DNA from: Zizania palustris
Taxonomy: Eukaryota > Streptophyta > Magnoliopsida > Poales > Poaceae
Direction of reading: 5' to 3'
Length of the DNA: 64,000 nucleotides
Assembly: GCA_019279435.1 (NCBI GenBank)
Contig: JAAALK010000086.1
Coordinates: forward strand, 21,621,913-21,685,912
The translations under genes were made by a program, and so were the position numbers. The notes beneath the pieces were generated by a model. That model was given only the letters and a program-made list of their open reading frames with translations, had not been told where the DNA came from and did not search any database. Shown piece by piece: positions 34,008-47,095 of the stretch. Position 1 is the first letter of the stretch, and every line of letters begins with the position of its first letter.

Positions 34008-34269
34008 GGTTTTCCCAACCGCGCGCGCGTACAGGGAGACCTAACTCCCTGTACGCGCCCACGCCGCCGCCGCCTCCCGCGCCCAGCCCGCCGCCGCCTC
34101 CCGCCCCGGCCGCCTCTCGCCGCCGCCCGCCCTCGCCGCCTCGGGCCGCCGCCCGCCCGGCCGCCGCACGCCTCGGGAGCCGCCCGCCCGGCCGCCTCCC
34201 GCCTCCGGGGCAAATGTGAACGAAGCAGGAGGCAGCGGCGGCGCCCACGACCCAAATGTGGGCGATCAG

Positions 34270-34550
34270 TGAGTATATGGACAAATATGACTTTGTATGT
34301 GGCTCTCGCTGTGTTTTGTGAATTTGTATGTGAGTTTGGATGTTATATGTGAATTCAGATGTTTACTGTGACTTTGGATGTGAATTCAGTTATATTATGT
34401 GATTTTGGATGTGATGTGTGAAGTGTGGATGTGATTTTGGATGTGAGATGTGGTTTTGGATGTTATATGTGAAGTTTGAATGTGATTTTGGATGTGAAAT
34501 GTGATTTTGGATGTGTATTGTGAATGTATGTGAAATTGTGGTTGGATGTG
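34270..34550. repeat. GTGATTTTGGATGTG-type minisatellite
   Basis: Degenerate tandem units of about 12-30 bases built on TGTGATTTTGGATGTGA. It lies inside the small CACTA element. Confidence 0.7.
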
Positions 34551-34986
34551 AGTGTGAGTAGGGGAACCAGGAAAAAATAAAAAAAAATACCAGGTAACTT
34601 CCGTCGGCTTTGACCATAGCCGACGGAAGTTAGCTGGTTTCGGCCACGTGGGCAGAAAGGCTAACTTCCGTCGGCTTCGGCTCTAGCCGACGGAAGTTAG
34701 CTGCCCCTAACTTCCGTCGGCCAGGCTGGCCGACGGAAGTTAAAGCCCCCCTGGTGACGTGGCAGTGTTCGGCGCTAACTTCCGTCGGCCACGTCAAGCT
34801 GACGGAAGTTAGCTAACTTCCGTCGGCCGCCGACGGAAGTTAGCTAACTTCCGTCGCCGCGCTTCCGTCGGCCAAAGGCCGACGGAAGATAGCGTTTTGC
34901 CGACGGAAGTTGGCTTCTTCCGTCGGGAAAGGGCTAACTTCCGTCGGCTTTGGCCGACGGAAGTTGCCTGTTTTGTTGTAGTGTCG

Positions 34987-35427
34987 TGCGGCGGCTCCTA
35001 AGTCCTAAGCAATCAAGCTGGCTCATAGACGTGTCTAGACGCGACGCGCCAAGCGCCCAAGCCACGCGCGACACGTCTGTGCGTGTCGGTGTGAGCACCG
35101 TGCGCCGCTCCAAAGTCGTCCATGATTGTTTTCCGGCACCAGCTGATGTGAGTGAAAAGAGGAAACACTGCAGCGCAGATTGCTGCTCGATCACAGGGGA
35201 TGGGGTACTTCGTGGTCTCGAGTCAGACAAGCTGACCAGGGCATGCAGGTCCCGTGCCATGTTGCAAGCTTGCACAGTACATGACAAGAGGAGGGCACGT
35301 ACGAATGTACGATTCCGACTCATGGCCGTCCTCGATCGATCACCGGATCAAATGTGTGAATGAATATCTACCTGAAATCGGAAGAACGGGAGCTATCTTT
35401 CCGGCCGTGGCCGGCCGGCCGGCTTGT

Positions 35428-35459
<32 letters not shown>

Positions 35460-36417
35460 GAGCTTAGTAGGCTTCTTTTGGAGATCCAACTCCCCAAGCA
35501 TCTTTGGCTCTTTGCTTTGCTGGTGTCGTTCGACAGGAGGAACCAAAGCAGCACTCGTGACTCGTACTGCCTGTGCCAAATTCTTTACACGAAATTAAAG
35601 AAAACGACTCGTGAATTCGTGTGACTCATACACAACTAACACCAACTGCGAGGGTGGTAATAATGGTAGGAGGCATCAGTAGATCAGTAGTGGTGTAAAC
35701 TCGTACATCGATCGACGCATGACATATCCTTGTCGATGTATGTTGCAGAGACAGCGATCGGGCATTTCGTTCCTCGAGCAGCGCTACATTGCACGCAGAG
35801 AGTGGTCCGGGCATGTTTCCGTCATGAAAACGATTTCCGTAGATAATTTGCCGTTGTGTATGACGTTGTAGTTATCAGTTTATCGCTGGCACAGCTACTT
35901 CTGGAAGAAGATATATAGCTGCTGCTTTTTCTGAATTCTGAGAAGAAAGATTCAAAGCTTTGTACTGCAAAGCTATCGATCGCGGAGTTGGGAGAAAAAC
36001 AAGTGGACAGAAATCACATCAATGTTGATGCTCGAAGCAGGCTTCTGACAGAAGAAGAATCCAATTTTAGGTGTCACACAACTCAGCAGGCAGCAGCAGA
36101 GCAGCTCACTGCTCACGAGACCTGATCCGGTGCCCATAAATGAATAATTGAGCTGTCTGCATTTTGCATTAGCGATGAGGATGAAATGACGAAACTATGC
36201 TATGCTAGTGCCAATTCTGTACTTGTTGGTTGGGTTGTTCACCCTATGCATTTTTCGGCCCAAATAAATTGGGCCGTGCGGGCCCTAACCCCTAGGTGAT
36301 GCTAGCTTGGGCTCAGGATAATCTCAAAGAGGAGAGAAATCTTGTGAGCTGAAAATCTTATGTGCTGAGAAAGCAAGCCCAATTGTGTTGGGCCATTACA
36401 CACACAAATACTATCTT
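34987..36417. other. Intergenic, no gene recognised
   Basis: No exon is supported. A hexanucleotide microsatellite (GCCGTC repeated about five times) occupies about 35427-35459. Open frames at 34934-35323 (minus) and 35254-35598 (plus) have no domain. Confidence 0.4.
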
Positions 36418-36540
36418 ACACCAAGTGTGTATAATAGTTATTCTACCGAGAAATCTACTACTGAAAAAAATAGTACTCAATTGCTATTCTACTGAGAAAA
36501 TGTACTAGTGAAAGTAATCGGTGTAGAATAACGCTCCCGC
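36418..36540. repeat. TA-microsatellite-flanked element, copy 2 (inverted)
   Basis: Reverse-complement relative of 27541-27681: TTCTACCGAGAAATCTACTA at one end and GTAGAATAACGCTCCCG at the other, followed by ATATATACATATATATA. Confidence 0.5.
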
Positions 36541-36545
36541 ATATA

Positions 36546-37480
36546 TACATATATATAGCATAATATATTTATTGCTCACATGTTTAATAATATATATATT
36601 GCGATGATAAGGAAATGTTCAGCGAATCTAACTGTCTATACGCAAAATTCATAGTTTTATATGATTTTTTAGAAATTCAAGGGTATTTGCGCAAAATTCT
36701 TATTTTCTATATGATTTTTCAAAAATATAAAAGTACATTTTTTATTTTCTTTATTTTTTCTCTTTTCTTTTTTCCCTTTTCTTCCGTGTTGTTTTCTTCC
36801 GCTGCATGCACGCGCACCAGGCGATGTGTGTGTGTGTATATATATATATAGCTGGAATCCTTTGTTATTTCCAACATACAAGAGACAAGACTGGAAATCT
36901 GGAATGAAGCAAGTGAGCTAAAGTCTTGGGACATTATTATATCTGCAAAAACTTTGAATTTTTGTTGAAGGACCGTTTTCTCGAAGGTCTCGGCCGTTTA
37001 ATAGAGTATAGAGGACGTGCACCCGAACCTCGATCAGCTCACGACGACCACCTTCTTAGACTAAAAAAAGAAGTAGCCAAGTTGGACCAGATCGATACAA
37101 TGCAACCCGCAACCGCCCTGTTAGCTAGCTGAATTCTCCTGTGCAGTACAGTACGCACGAGCAAAGGGGTCAACCGGTCGGTGCCCACTGCACTCACAAA
37201 ATCTCGCATGTCAGCTCATCACCTGGTCACTAGTCATGACCTCCGGAGGACCGGTTTAGCCATAAAACCCGGGTGGATTCTCAAGTCAATCAGGTTTAAT
37301 GTCATGTTCCGAGAGGTCGGATCGGTTGTTTGCGTGCTAATTAGAACAGTTAAATATAGATTAATTATAAAACTAATTAATTTATGAGATGAATATATGA
37401 AACCTAATTAATTATTGATTTAGGTTTAAAGCCACAAAATAATCTTAGAGATAAATCCGATTCGCCGCTTATCTAGAACG
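36546..37480. other. Intergenic, upstream of LCBK1
   Basis: Holds a (TG)n(TA)n run at 36824-36850 and no supported exon. The proximal part (after about 37480) probably contains the LCBK1 promoter. Confidence 0.4.
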
Positions 37481-37689
37481 ATGAGGAAATCAGCGAGACG
37501 GGTACGTGATGAGCATCTCAACTACCGTCGCTTTTCCGGGCTGGCAGCTGGCAACGATCAAAAGCCAACCCGGGCCTCCAAAACAGGAATACCATCACCA
37601 GTGCGGCGGCCGGCGAGGGGGGGAAAAGAGAGCAGTAGAAAGAGCAAAGCAAACGGCGGCACCGTCTCTTTCCCCGGAACAACGCCGCC

Positions 37690-38019
37690 TCGTGTCCGCC
37701 ACGCCAGGTTTTTTTCCCCCTCCCCCTCCTCCTCCGCCGCAGTCCGCACGCACCACCTCCTCGGCTGAAAACGCGCACCAAAACCCACCGAACCACCGAA
37801 CCACCCACCCACCCCGTCCGCCCCCATCCAATCAGGCCCACCGCCACCGCCACCGCCACCGCCCCGCGAGGCCGCGAGAGCTCGCGTCCGCTCGCCCGCC
37901 CGCCCGCCATCCCGGGACGAGTCAGGCGTACTTCCCCCCGTTCGATCGATCTGCTGCAGTGGGGAGTCCCCGGGTGGTTCCGTCACCCGATCCGATCGTG
38001 TCTCGGGGAGCTTAATTCG
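37690..38019 (+). other. Probable 5' UTR exon of LCBK1
   Basis: A GC-rich island with CCGCCA repeats (about 37842-37866) ends at a consensus donor, CG|GTACGT, at 38020. The matching acceptor is likely TTGGTTGCAG at 39152, which leaves 106 bases of leader before the ATG at 39259. The intron would be about 1.1 kb. The upstream limit is a guess; no transcript evidence is available. Confidence 0.45.
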
Positions 38020-39258
38020 GTACGTATCGTTGGTGGCTTCGATCCGCTTGGGGATGCTCTTCGTGCGGTTCAATCTGCGTGTTTGGTGCGGTAGGTAGGG
38101 GATCGATTGCCCTGGTGATTAGCGGCTTGATGTGCCGGGCGCTGGGCATTTGAAATTATGCTTTAGCGAGATCTGGTGCCGGTAGTTCGTAGTTGCTAAT
38201 CCGGGCGCTAAGACCTTCTATTTTTATGCTTGCGTATCTCCTCGTGAAATAAAAATGACTTGCATATACACATTGAAACGTGTTTTTATTATTTCTAGCC
38301 GTGGAGATCTGTTTCCCGTTGGTGAACTTTGCAGTATACTACACTAGAATTACTGTCCTCTATGTTTAGCTATCCATCAATTGATTGCAATGCCTGACAG
38401 TTTATTGAAGCTTGCAACTTGGTACTGCTTTGCTCATACAGTCTACTTAATACTTGCATATGTTGGGAACTGGTTGCTCTAAGCATTTATTTGCTTTTAG
38501 TTTAGCTATATGCTATTATTGAATTGAAAGAGTATTTGTGGACTGAACCGATGAATTTGTGAGATAATTTACTCCCTGTAGGTGTCTAGTTAAGCAAATG
38601 ATTCCTTCTAAAAGAAGGTAAGTGAATTATTGCACAGTAGCCTATGTGATGATTCATCTTAATGCCATATTCTTAGAGTATGGCACTGGTAACACATCAT
38701 GTCAGCTTCCAACAATTGACAACTGTAAAGCTTAGTGTAACGTTTCAAGTGCTCGACATAAGAATACAATTGTTAGAAGTTGATATGATGTTCCAAATAG
38801 GCATGCACACAGTTAAACATGGAATAGAAGTTAATTTGTTAGAATTTTTACAAGGTTTTCTCGTACATATTTAAGCATGGATATTATTGATCGGAAATAA
38901 CAATATAAATATTTCAATATTTATCAAATTTTATTTGCTGGAGAAGTGTTTCAGACTTTCAGTATGACAACCTTTTGAGGAGCCTTTTTCTAGACCCAAG
39001 CTCTTGAGGTGCTAGCCTTTTGTGGCTACCTTCTTATTTATCTGTGAGGATGAACTATGAAGCATAAAAATGCTTATTTTTTCTGAACACTTCGATGCTT
39101 TTGGTCAACAAGGGATGCACCTTATAGCTGTTCTGTTTTCCTTTGGTTGCAGGTTATAATTTAGTTATTAGCAACTTTAACATGTCATTGGTGCTATGAG
39201 GTTGTTTCAAATTCCTTGCCCATACTGATGCTCTTATGTTCTGTTTAAAAGAAAAGAG

Positions 39259-42200
39259 ATGGAAGTACCTGATCTAGAAAATCCGACTTCCAGAAGCTCA
39301 TCCCAGAAATCCAGTCGCCGCTCTGGTAGTCGGCGCTCTCAAAAGTCAGCTGGACAACAGTCTTCACCAACTGTATTTCCAGAGAAAAAGGGAAAATCAA
39401 AATCTTTGAGACAGAAGCACTTGGTTTTTGACAATAAAGATTCCAAGAAATCAAAAAATAATGAGCAAAAAAGTGATGTGGTCGATGAGAAGTCTAATTT
39501 TGTAGGTTATGAAATTTTTGCTGGAAAACTATTTTTTGACAAGAAAAATAGAATCACAGGAGATCAAATTTCAGCAAATGGGAAAGGTGTTACAACTGAT
39601 GTAAGACTCACAAGTAAAGCCCTAATATGGGGTTCGTCTGTACTCAGTCTTGATGATGTCGTCTCTGTAAGTTTCAGAGACAAAGATATGCTACTATAAT
39701 TCTATTGCTACCTGGTCCACTTGGACATTCCAGTGATATTTGATGATTTGTTTTTATGTTGGCAGGTATCATATGGTTCTAGAATCCAACATTTTATTGT
39801 GCATGCATACCCTTCTAAGAAGTCTTTTTTTGGAAAGACACAGAGAATACGAAAGGACCTCCGATTTGTAGCCTCTACCATAGAGGAGGCCATTTCGTGG
39901 GTAACTTGCTTTGCTGAACAGCACATATATGTTAATTTACTACCTAATCCTGCAACATCCAGTACCAAGCAAGATCCTGATGACCCCTTCAGTGTATTTG
40001 ACCACTCACCCATCAAATGTAAAACTCCACCAAGGATACTTGTGATATTGAACCCTCGATCTGGACATGGTAGATCATGTAAAGTTTTCCATGACAAAGC
40101 AGAACCTATATTTAAGGTACCTTTTGGTGTTTTCATAATGCAAGTTTCTACTTTATGCTCTGCAGTAAGCAACAAATAGTTCGACTAACTGCATGTATAT
40201 GTTATTCTATTTGGTGATAACCGTTCATATTGAATTTTCTTTTTAACCATTAGGTGTTTAGTCTCGTAGAGAATAGAATAGTATCCCCTTTTTTCTTTGT
40301 GAATCTATTGGTCTATGATGTGTAGCTTTAAATTCAACTCTGTAGAGCTTAATATTATTACAAATTAATATTTATATAATTTTATAAGAGTATTTCTAAT
40401 GCAATCTAGTGATATAGTTTTCTTATAGGAGATCTAGATACTTCCAAACATATTGATGGTCAACATATAGATTGTTTGACCACAGAGGTTCTATAGTGCC
40501 ATCTAAAAAGTAATTTTTGAAATATTTCAGTTTCTTGGTAATGGATTTTTAGTTCTATCAGTCAAGAACTCATGAAGAGGGTACTGTGTTCCTCTGTAAT
40601 GGATGTTTAGTTCCAACCTGAACATGCTGATTTTAGATTTATGCTTTTGCGCTACCAATTTAGACATGTTGGACACCATACATTCCTTCTGCTTTAGTGA
40701 TTCTGCTTTAGTATATGATCCAATCTCCCTCCCACAACTTTTTCTCCTGGGCCTCCATGTGATCCAGTAGTAGTAAAAGATTGAACTGTGAATACAGCAA
40801 CAGAGCTGGACATAAAGCTGGGTAAAATTTATTAACCAACAGGTAGGCGAGATGGTTTAACCACCTGCCCTGGCTGCACAGGCTGTAAAGTTGCAAATTT
40901 TACACTTCACAGTTTCAATTTACACTGACTAAAACTGCACTTCACCTTTTATTGGAAAGTGTATAAACATATTTAACATATAGGCCTCATATGATATGTC
41001 CTTCTTTATCAGAATCTGATATTCTGTTCTCTTTAGGATCACTTAGAAGATATTTGCATTAGCTGACTTGCCCACTTCCTGTCCTTTTAGATATTTGCTA
41101 ATGGATTATTTTGATTGGCTTTATCCATGCATATTTTACAAGTTGGTAAATTTTCATTTATTATCCTGTTCTAAGTCTGCATGCTTACCAGCATAAATTC
41201 GTATATTGTTTATTTCCAACTACTAATTTTCTGTCATCTGATGCAGCTTGCAGGCTTTCACATGGAAGTAGTTGAAACTACTCATGCTGGTCATGCTAAA
41301 TCTCTTGCATCTACATTTGATCTGAACACATTCCCTGATGGTATAAACTGCACAGATAGCTAAGTAGTTTATGTAAACCGAGACAGAGTAATCATTTCAA
41401 CAGGTTGTATTGATGATGGTTTACAAATGTTTTGTAGGAATTGTGTGTGTTGGTGGCGATGGAATTGTAAATGAGGTTTGTCCTTGATGATCATATTATG
41501 ATTTAATGAGATTTTCTAGCTTATATGCTAGCTGAACATTTATAGTTTTGCAGGTGTTCAATGGTATTCTCAGTAGAAGTGATAGAGCAGAAGCTGTATC
41601 AATTCCAGTTGGAATAATCCCAGCAGGATCTGACAATTCACTTGTTTGGACTGTTTTGGGTGTTAAAGATCCTATTTCAGCATCATTATTAATTGTTAAG
41701 GTATACTTATCAGTGTAATTTACAATAGGTATTTGTCATGATTTCCTTTTACAGGAACATAATATTTTCTACATTACTGTTATGGCTTTTCAACTAACTC
41801 TGTATGAAATTAGATTATCACTTCGATCTTTTCTCATAAGGACTGTTTCTTGGTAACAGGGTAGCTTTACAGCCCTAGACATCTTGGCTGTTGAGTGGAT
41901 ACAATCTGGGATAATACACTTTGGCACAACTGTTTCATACTATGGCTTTATTAGTGATGGTAACTTCTTGTACACTACATTTGCTACTCAATATAATTTT
42001 TTCTGTGCTCATGTATACTGTATGTGTCGATATCCTAAAATTCTTATATTTTCTTATATTTTGCATTGTCATTTTTGTTTTTTCTGTTTTGGGGACTTCA
42101 GCCTTCATGAGTTGTACTGGAGCAATGGTAGACTTCTAGCTGTTAAAATTGTTTTCATGATATGATAATTGTTACCACACTTTTGCTTTGCCCAAAACTA

Positions 42201-44522
42201 GGCCACCTTGAGTACTTATCCTTACTCACACTAAACACTTAATATGATGCATGCTCAGTTGCTCACCCACACAGCTGCACTAGAGCAAATCATCTGTTGT
42301 TATACTTTCATCATTGTGTGCAAATTGGCAACATATTAGGATTTGATATGTGAAAATGATACTAGTAGATTTTTCATGAAAATACTTTCATATAGTTATA
42401 TTTTAATACTTTTATAAAAAACTAATTAGAAATAGTAGTGTAGAGATATTTGCATTGGAGACTGTCGATGTTCAAAATGCCAACTATTTGAGAACGGAAG
42501 TAGTATCTTGCTAAGCTTGCTTTAGTGCATTTAATTTCCTTTCTTTACTTGTGCATATGACCTGAAGTTCTCCAAACAAGTGGTGCATCTTTCTTTCTCT
42601 CAACTATATTCTTAATGCCTTTCAAGATCTTACTGTATTCTTAAATGTTAAGTTTGCTAATGTCTCCTTTTTTGGTTGATTGTTCTTGCAAGTGTAGTGG
42701 TCAACATAGTGTAGCAGCGTAGCACTGAAAAGTTACTAAACTGAAAAACTATTATTCCCTTGCTGCAGTCCTAGAACTTTCTGAGAAATATCAAAGGAAA
42801 TTTGGTCCTCTTCGATATTTTGTGGCTGGAGTACTGAAATTTTTTTGCCTGCCAAGCTATTTCTATGAGTTAGAGTATCTTCCTTTGTCAAAGGAGGCTT
42901 GGCCTGGAAAAGATACTGGACAAGACAATATCGTGCCTGATGTATATACAAATGTAATGCGCAGCCGATCAAAAAGAGAAGGAATCCCACGAGCTTCCAG
43001 TTTGTCAAGTATTGACTCTATCATGACTCCAAGTCGGATGTCGCTAGGGGACATTGATACATCAGGTAGCACAGCGGCAAGTACTGAACCATCAGAGTAT
43101 GTTCGTGGTCTTGATCCAAAAGCAAAGCGTCTTTCTCTGGGCAGAAGCAACATTGTTTCAGAACCAGAAGAAGTTTTACACCCTCAACATCATGCATCAT
43201 ACTGGCCAAGAACCAGGTCCAAAACAAGAACCGAGAGAAATTCAGTTGGTGTCACTACTAATGATACACGATTATCTTGGGCAGCCTCGTCAGCACATGA
43301 CAAGGAGGACATTTCCTCAACAATTTCAGATCCAGGACCTATTTGGGACTCTGAACCGAAGTGGGATACCGTGCCAAAATGGGATACGGAGCTAACCTGG
43401 GAGGCTGACAACCCAATTGAACTTCCTGGACCACCAGAAAACAATGAAATTGGTCCATCAGAGGAACTTGTGCCATGTTTGGATGAGAAATGGGTAGTCA
43501 GGAAAGGGCACTTCCTTGGTGTCCTGGTATGCAATCATTCATGCAAGACAGTGCAAAGTTTGAGTTCACAGGTTATTGCACCAAAAGCCAACCATGATGA
43601 CAACAGCTTGGACTTACTTTTAGTTGGTGGAAGGGGTAGATGGAAGTTGTTGAAATTTTTCATACTACTGCAATTTGGTCGCCATCTTTCTTTACCTTAT
43701 GTGGAATATGTGAAGGTAGTATGCCACTTCTTTGGTCAATCAATTTTTGTCACCCTCTTGCGTTGCGTTTATGCCTTTCGGACAAGGACCTTTCATTTGA
43801 GTGCCGTTGGTAATTTTTTTGAATAGCTATTCTGTGTGCGGCCATTTACTACTTAGGGTGTCTGAAAAAATATTTTTATAATGTTTGAAGCAAATAATGT
43901 GTGTATTGTATGTCCAATATCCATTTCCCATTTTTTGGTAAGAATATTATCATAAACACACATGTAGTAATTGAAATTATCCTGTTTTGGTGGTTCCCAA
44001 TTAGTATAAAAGTATGCTCATGAATATCTAAATATGCATCTCCGGGACCTGTTTTCACCTTTTTTCCTCTTAGAGCTTGGGTTCTTAAGAGCAGCAATCT
44101 GCAGTGCATTGTACCTTCTGTTATTTCAATAGCAGTATTGGTTAGTTGGTTGTTTGTCCCTCTACTTTGATTCTGATCAACACCTGCTGTGAGGGCTTGT
44201 GTCAATGCATTCATGTCAGCTCTTGTCATGGACCACTAAAAGTTCACCTTAATTAAGACAATAGTGAATAAGCAATCGATGCATCCTCTGGTACATATTC
44301 TTTTTTCGTTGCATACAATATTCCCTTCTAGTCAGAATTATGTCTCTAAATCCTTATCTGACGTTGACACAGGTGAAGTCAGTTAAGCTTAAACCTGGTG
44401 CAAACACCCACAATGGCTGTGGAATAGATGGCGAGCTTTGCCGCGTGAAGGGACAGGTACTCTGCTCCCTGCTACGAGAGCAATGTATGCTTATTGGCCG
44501 GCAAAGCAAACGATCTGTTTAA
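39259..44522 (+). CDS. Sphingoid long-chain-base kinase 1, eight coding exons (744 aa)
   Basis: Phosphorylates sphingoid long-chain bases such as sphinganine and phytosphingosine with ATP. The products act as signals, for example in guard-cell and stress responses (family knowledge). Exons: 39259-39666, 39766-40116, 41247-41340, 41438-41475, 41554-41700, 41860-41959, 42769-43715, 44373-44522. All borders are GT-AG and the joined frame is open, 2235 bases. The diacylglycerol/lipid kinase catalytic core shows NPRSGHG (232-238), the nucleotide-binding GGDG (290-293) and IPAGSDNSL (319-327). A long Ser-rich middle region (MRSRSKREGIPRASSLSS and WPRTRSK) matches Arabidopsis LCBK1 (At5g23450) and separates it from ceramide kinase. 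The C-terminus GIDGEL and the length (763 aa in Arabidopsis) also agree. Exon 4 is only 38 bases yet encodes the GGDG motif. A probable 5' UTR exon and intron precede it. No defects seen. Confidence 0.93.
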
Positions 44523-45161
44523 GTGCTGTTGCTGAACTTCGAGTTTTTGAGGCGCTGTATTTTCTGTTTCCACTTGAAACAACTGATTTTTTGAGTTGTC
44601 TATATATCGTTACTTGCTGATGGGGTGTGTGAGTGGGTTCAGAATGTGCGGACCTCGAGAATTTGGACTGGACAATGTTGTGATGTTTCTGTATATTCGA
44701 GTGATTATAGGAGAATACCTTGATTCTTTTCATTGATCTTGTTTTTGCTGCTATCTTCTAGAGTATTAACCTTTTCCAGTCATCTCTTTCCAAGCTGAGA
44801 GCTTCAGTGGATTGCTTCACTTCAGGTTGCCTGTGAGGCCATGGTCAGTTTGAGCATCCTTGAGTTGTAAGTTCTAACTAATCGTTTATTCCATACCTTA
44901 CCTTAACCTATGAATTCTGCTTGCAAACATGTTCGGATCTGTAGTTCTATAACAAACATAAGGTTCTGCGAACAGGAGAGTTGCTCACTTTTGGTAAATT
45001 TCAAGTTGAACAGACTCTTGAATAAGAGTAAAAGAGTTAATATTTAATTGGCATTGGGAGTTTGGATTTGGTAAATCACAAATGGAACAGCCGAACAGAT
45101 GCTTGACTTAGTTGAAAGATGGACGGCTGAACGGATTTGTTCATCAGGTTCACCTTTTAAG
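44523..45161. other. LCBK1 3' flank
   Basis: The first 200-300 bases are probably the LCBK1 3' UTR. No other gene is seen. Confidence 0.4.
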
Positions 45162-45445
45162 AGCATCTTCATTGTAATTGCTATTCAACTTGTTATCTTT
45201 AAAAATAGCAAGAATTGTCAAAAAGTTGTCCCCATTGTACTTGCTATTTTAAGGAGCTTGTTATTTCTCTCACCAAACTTGCTACATGTAGCAAGTTTGA
45301 TGAGAGAAATAGCAAGTTTTCTAAAATAGCAAGTCAAATAGCAAGTACAATAGAGTGAGTAGCAATATAGCAAGCCAATTAAAATAGGAAGACTTGCTAT
45401 TGCTATGAATAGCAAGTTAAAAATAGCAATTACAATGAAGATGCT
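45162..45445. mobile_element. TIR foldback MITE (284 bp)
   Basis: AGCATCTTCATTGTAATTGC on the left and the complement of GCAATTACAATGAAGATGCT on the right form a perfect inverted repeat of at least 24 bases, and the interior repeats 'aatagcaag' in both directions. No clear target duplication; superfamily unassigned. Confidence 0.65.
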
Positions 45446-46431
45446 ATAATACAAGTCTAGTGTCTCTTGTATGCTCCGTACACACAGCTAGTTAGCACTC
45501 ATGGCCCATCTGCCCCATAGACTCGCATTGAGTCCCTGACATCTTGCTAGAGCTCTGACTCTAGCCTATTGAAAGCAAAAAGTGGTGGTGTTCCATTCCA
45601 ATTTTATATGGATTTTAAAATATAGAGTTCTATCAAACAAGTGTAAGCCTGTCCTTTTTCCCGTTTCCTTCTTCACACACCTCTCCCCGTCGCTACGACG
45701 CTGTTGCTATTGTCGCGATTAATCGTGGTGTGACCGGACAGCTACTGATGCGTGTCCACTCCGAGCGCCTCGCCACCGCGTGCGCGACACCGACGCTGCA
45801 TGCCATCCAAAAGCTTCATCTCCTAGCTAGGAAGTACTAAGTAGGAACGTTTCTTGACGGGACGAGCTATTACTCCTGCGCGCAGGCCGCTCTTCTGTAT
45901 TAGAATTCTGTTTATTTTAACTTATGAAAAAAATTGGATTCTTATAATTCAATAAGCAAACGTGATCTTTCCTTCGGGGGTCTTCGAAAATCATCGACGT
46001 GGGTGTGCTTTCGTGGGGCCATCAAGTTGGCCTGTTGCCTGAAATGATCGCCACCGTAGGTGGCCTAGTAGTTTGAATTTTTTTAAAATAATATTAAATC
46101 GCATACACCAATCAATTTAATCTAATAATTTAATCTAATAACTTAAGCTCATGAGTAAATACTTTATATTCTAAGATCTTATCAGGTCTCAAACGAGTAG
46201 GATATAAGTGAATTCAAGACCTCTAATTTTGATTCCATAATAAGTTACGTGCACTAACCAGCTCAACCTAAAATGTTAGATTGATGAGAAAAAGGTGCGA
46301 GAGCAGTTCACTTTATATTTCAACGACGCTCATGTTTTTCAAAACATAGAAAACAGCTCCATAGTCATTCTCCAAAAAAAATCAAGAAAAAAAGTCAAAG
46401 CTTAGCCCGATATAGGTTTCATGTTTGGGCT
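45446..46431. other. Intergenic, no gene recognised
   Basis: Mixed sequence with no supported exon or RNA gene. Confidence 0.4.
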
Positions 46432-46578
46432 ATTTTACAGTCTATGAGGAGGTACGAAGAGGTACTATATTTTTCAGTGTTAATTTTGGTACCTCCTGAT
46501 ACCTCGTATGTCAGGAGGTACCAAAATTAACACTAAAAAATGTGGTACCTCCTGGTACCTCCTCATAGACTGTAAAAT
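46432..46578. repeat. Compact foldback element (147 bp) with nested hairpins
   Basis: ATTTTACAGTCTATGAGGAG on the left mirrors CTCCTCATAGACTGTAAAAT on the right. Inside, TTAATTTTGGTACCTCCTGA mirrors TCAGGAGGTACCAAAATTAA. The whole unit can fold into one long stem. A degraded relative may lie at about 48810-48905. Confidence 0.7.
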
Positions 46579-47043
46579 TTCTCTTCATGTTTTCCCTTTC
46601 TCGATCCCCACATAAACCTCCCGCCTCTTCTTGTAATATCCCTGTGCACCCCATCTTATAACAGATTCATAACCTATAATTAATATATTCCAACAGTCTC
46701 TTGCTGATTTTTTAAAAACTTGCTCGTTCGATCGCCAACTTCATTATGCACTACGCAGCATAGATGATTATCCCTTCCAACACACAATACGTAAAGGTAG
46801 TCCAAACAGATTGGATATTTGGATCATCATCTTTTTTAACTTACCTGATCAACTCTAACACGCACGGGACGTCGGACAGGAGGGTGAAACAACGAATTGA
46901 ATTGAACCGCTGTTTCCATCTCTGCAAGCGATCGAGAGGAGAAAAATTTCCATCTCTTTCATACGTATCCATCGACAGAATTAACTCGATAAGTCCTGCA
47001 TGCATGCATGCTCCCCGGACCGCGTCCGCGCTAATCAGACAAG

Positions 47044-47095
47044 CACTACGGGAACATTCCACATTCCACATTCCACATTCCACATTCCGGTAGTG
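47044..47095. mobile_element. 52-bp CACTA-like miniature element with AAG duplication
   Basis: Begins CACTACGGGAA and its complement end reads CACTACCGGAA (10 of 11 bases match). It is flanked by AAG at 47041-47043 and 47096-47098, the 3-bp duplication typical of CACTA elements. The inside is just four tandem copies of an 8-base unit (CACATTCC). It lies about 74 bases upstream of the HD-Zip start codon. Chance cannot be excluded for so short a unit. Confidence 0.5.

Larger units (their letters stand above)
33815..34983. mobile_element. Small non-autonomous CACTA transposon (1169 bp)
   Basis: Left end CACTACAAGAAAAC; the complement of the right end reads CACTACAACAAAACAGGCAA. The TCG duplication is exact (33812-33814 and 34984-34986). 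Subterminal repeats of the same TTCCGTCGGC type as in the 30.1-kb element fill 33836-34007 and 34595-34975, so the two belong to one family. The interior is a GC-rich CCGCC-type stretch, then a GTGATTTTGGATGTG minisatellite. No transposase or clear gene fragment. Confidence 0.88.

Noticed and set aside
38680..38874. 64-residue open frame in the LCBK1 leader intron
   Set aside because: Lies between the probable 5' UTR donor and acceptor and has no domain.
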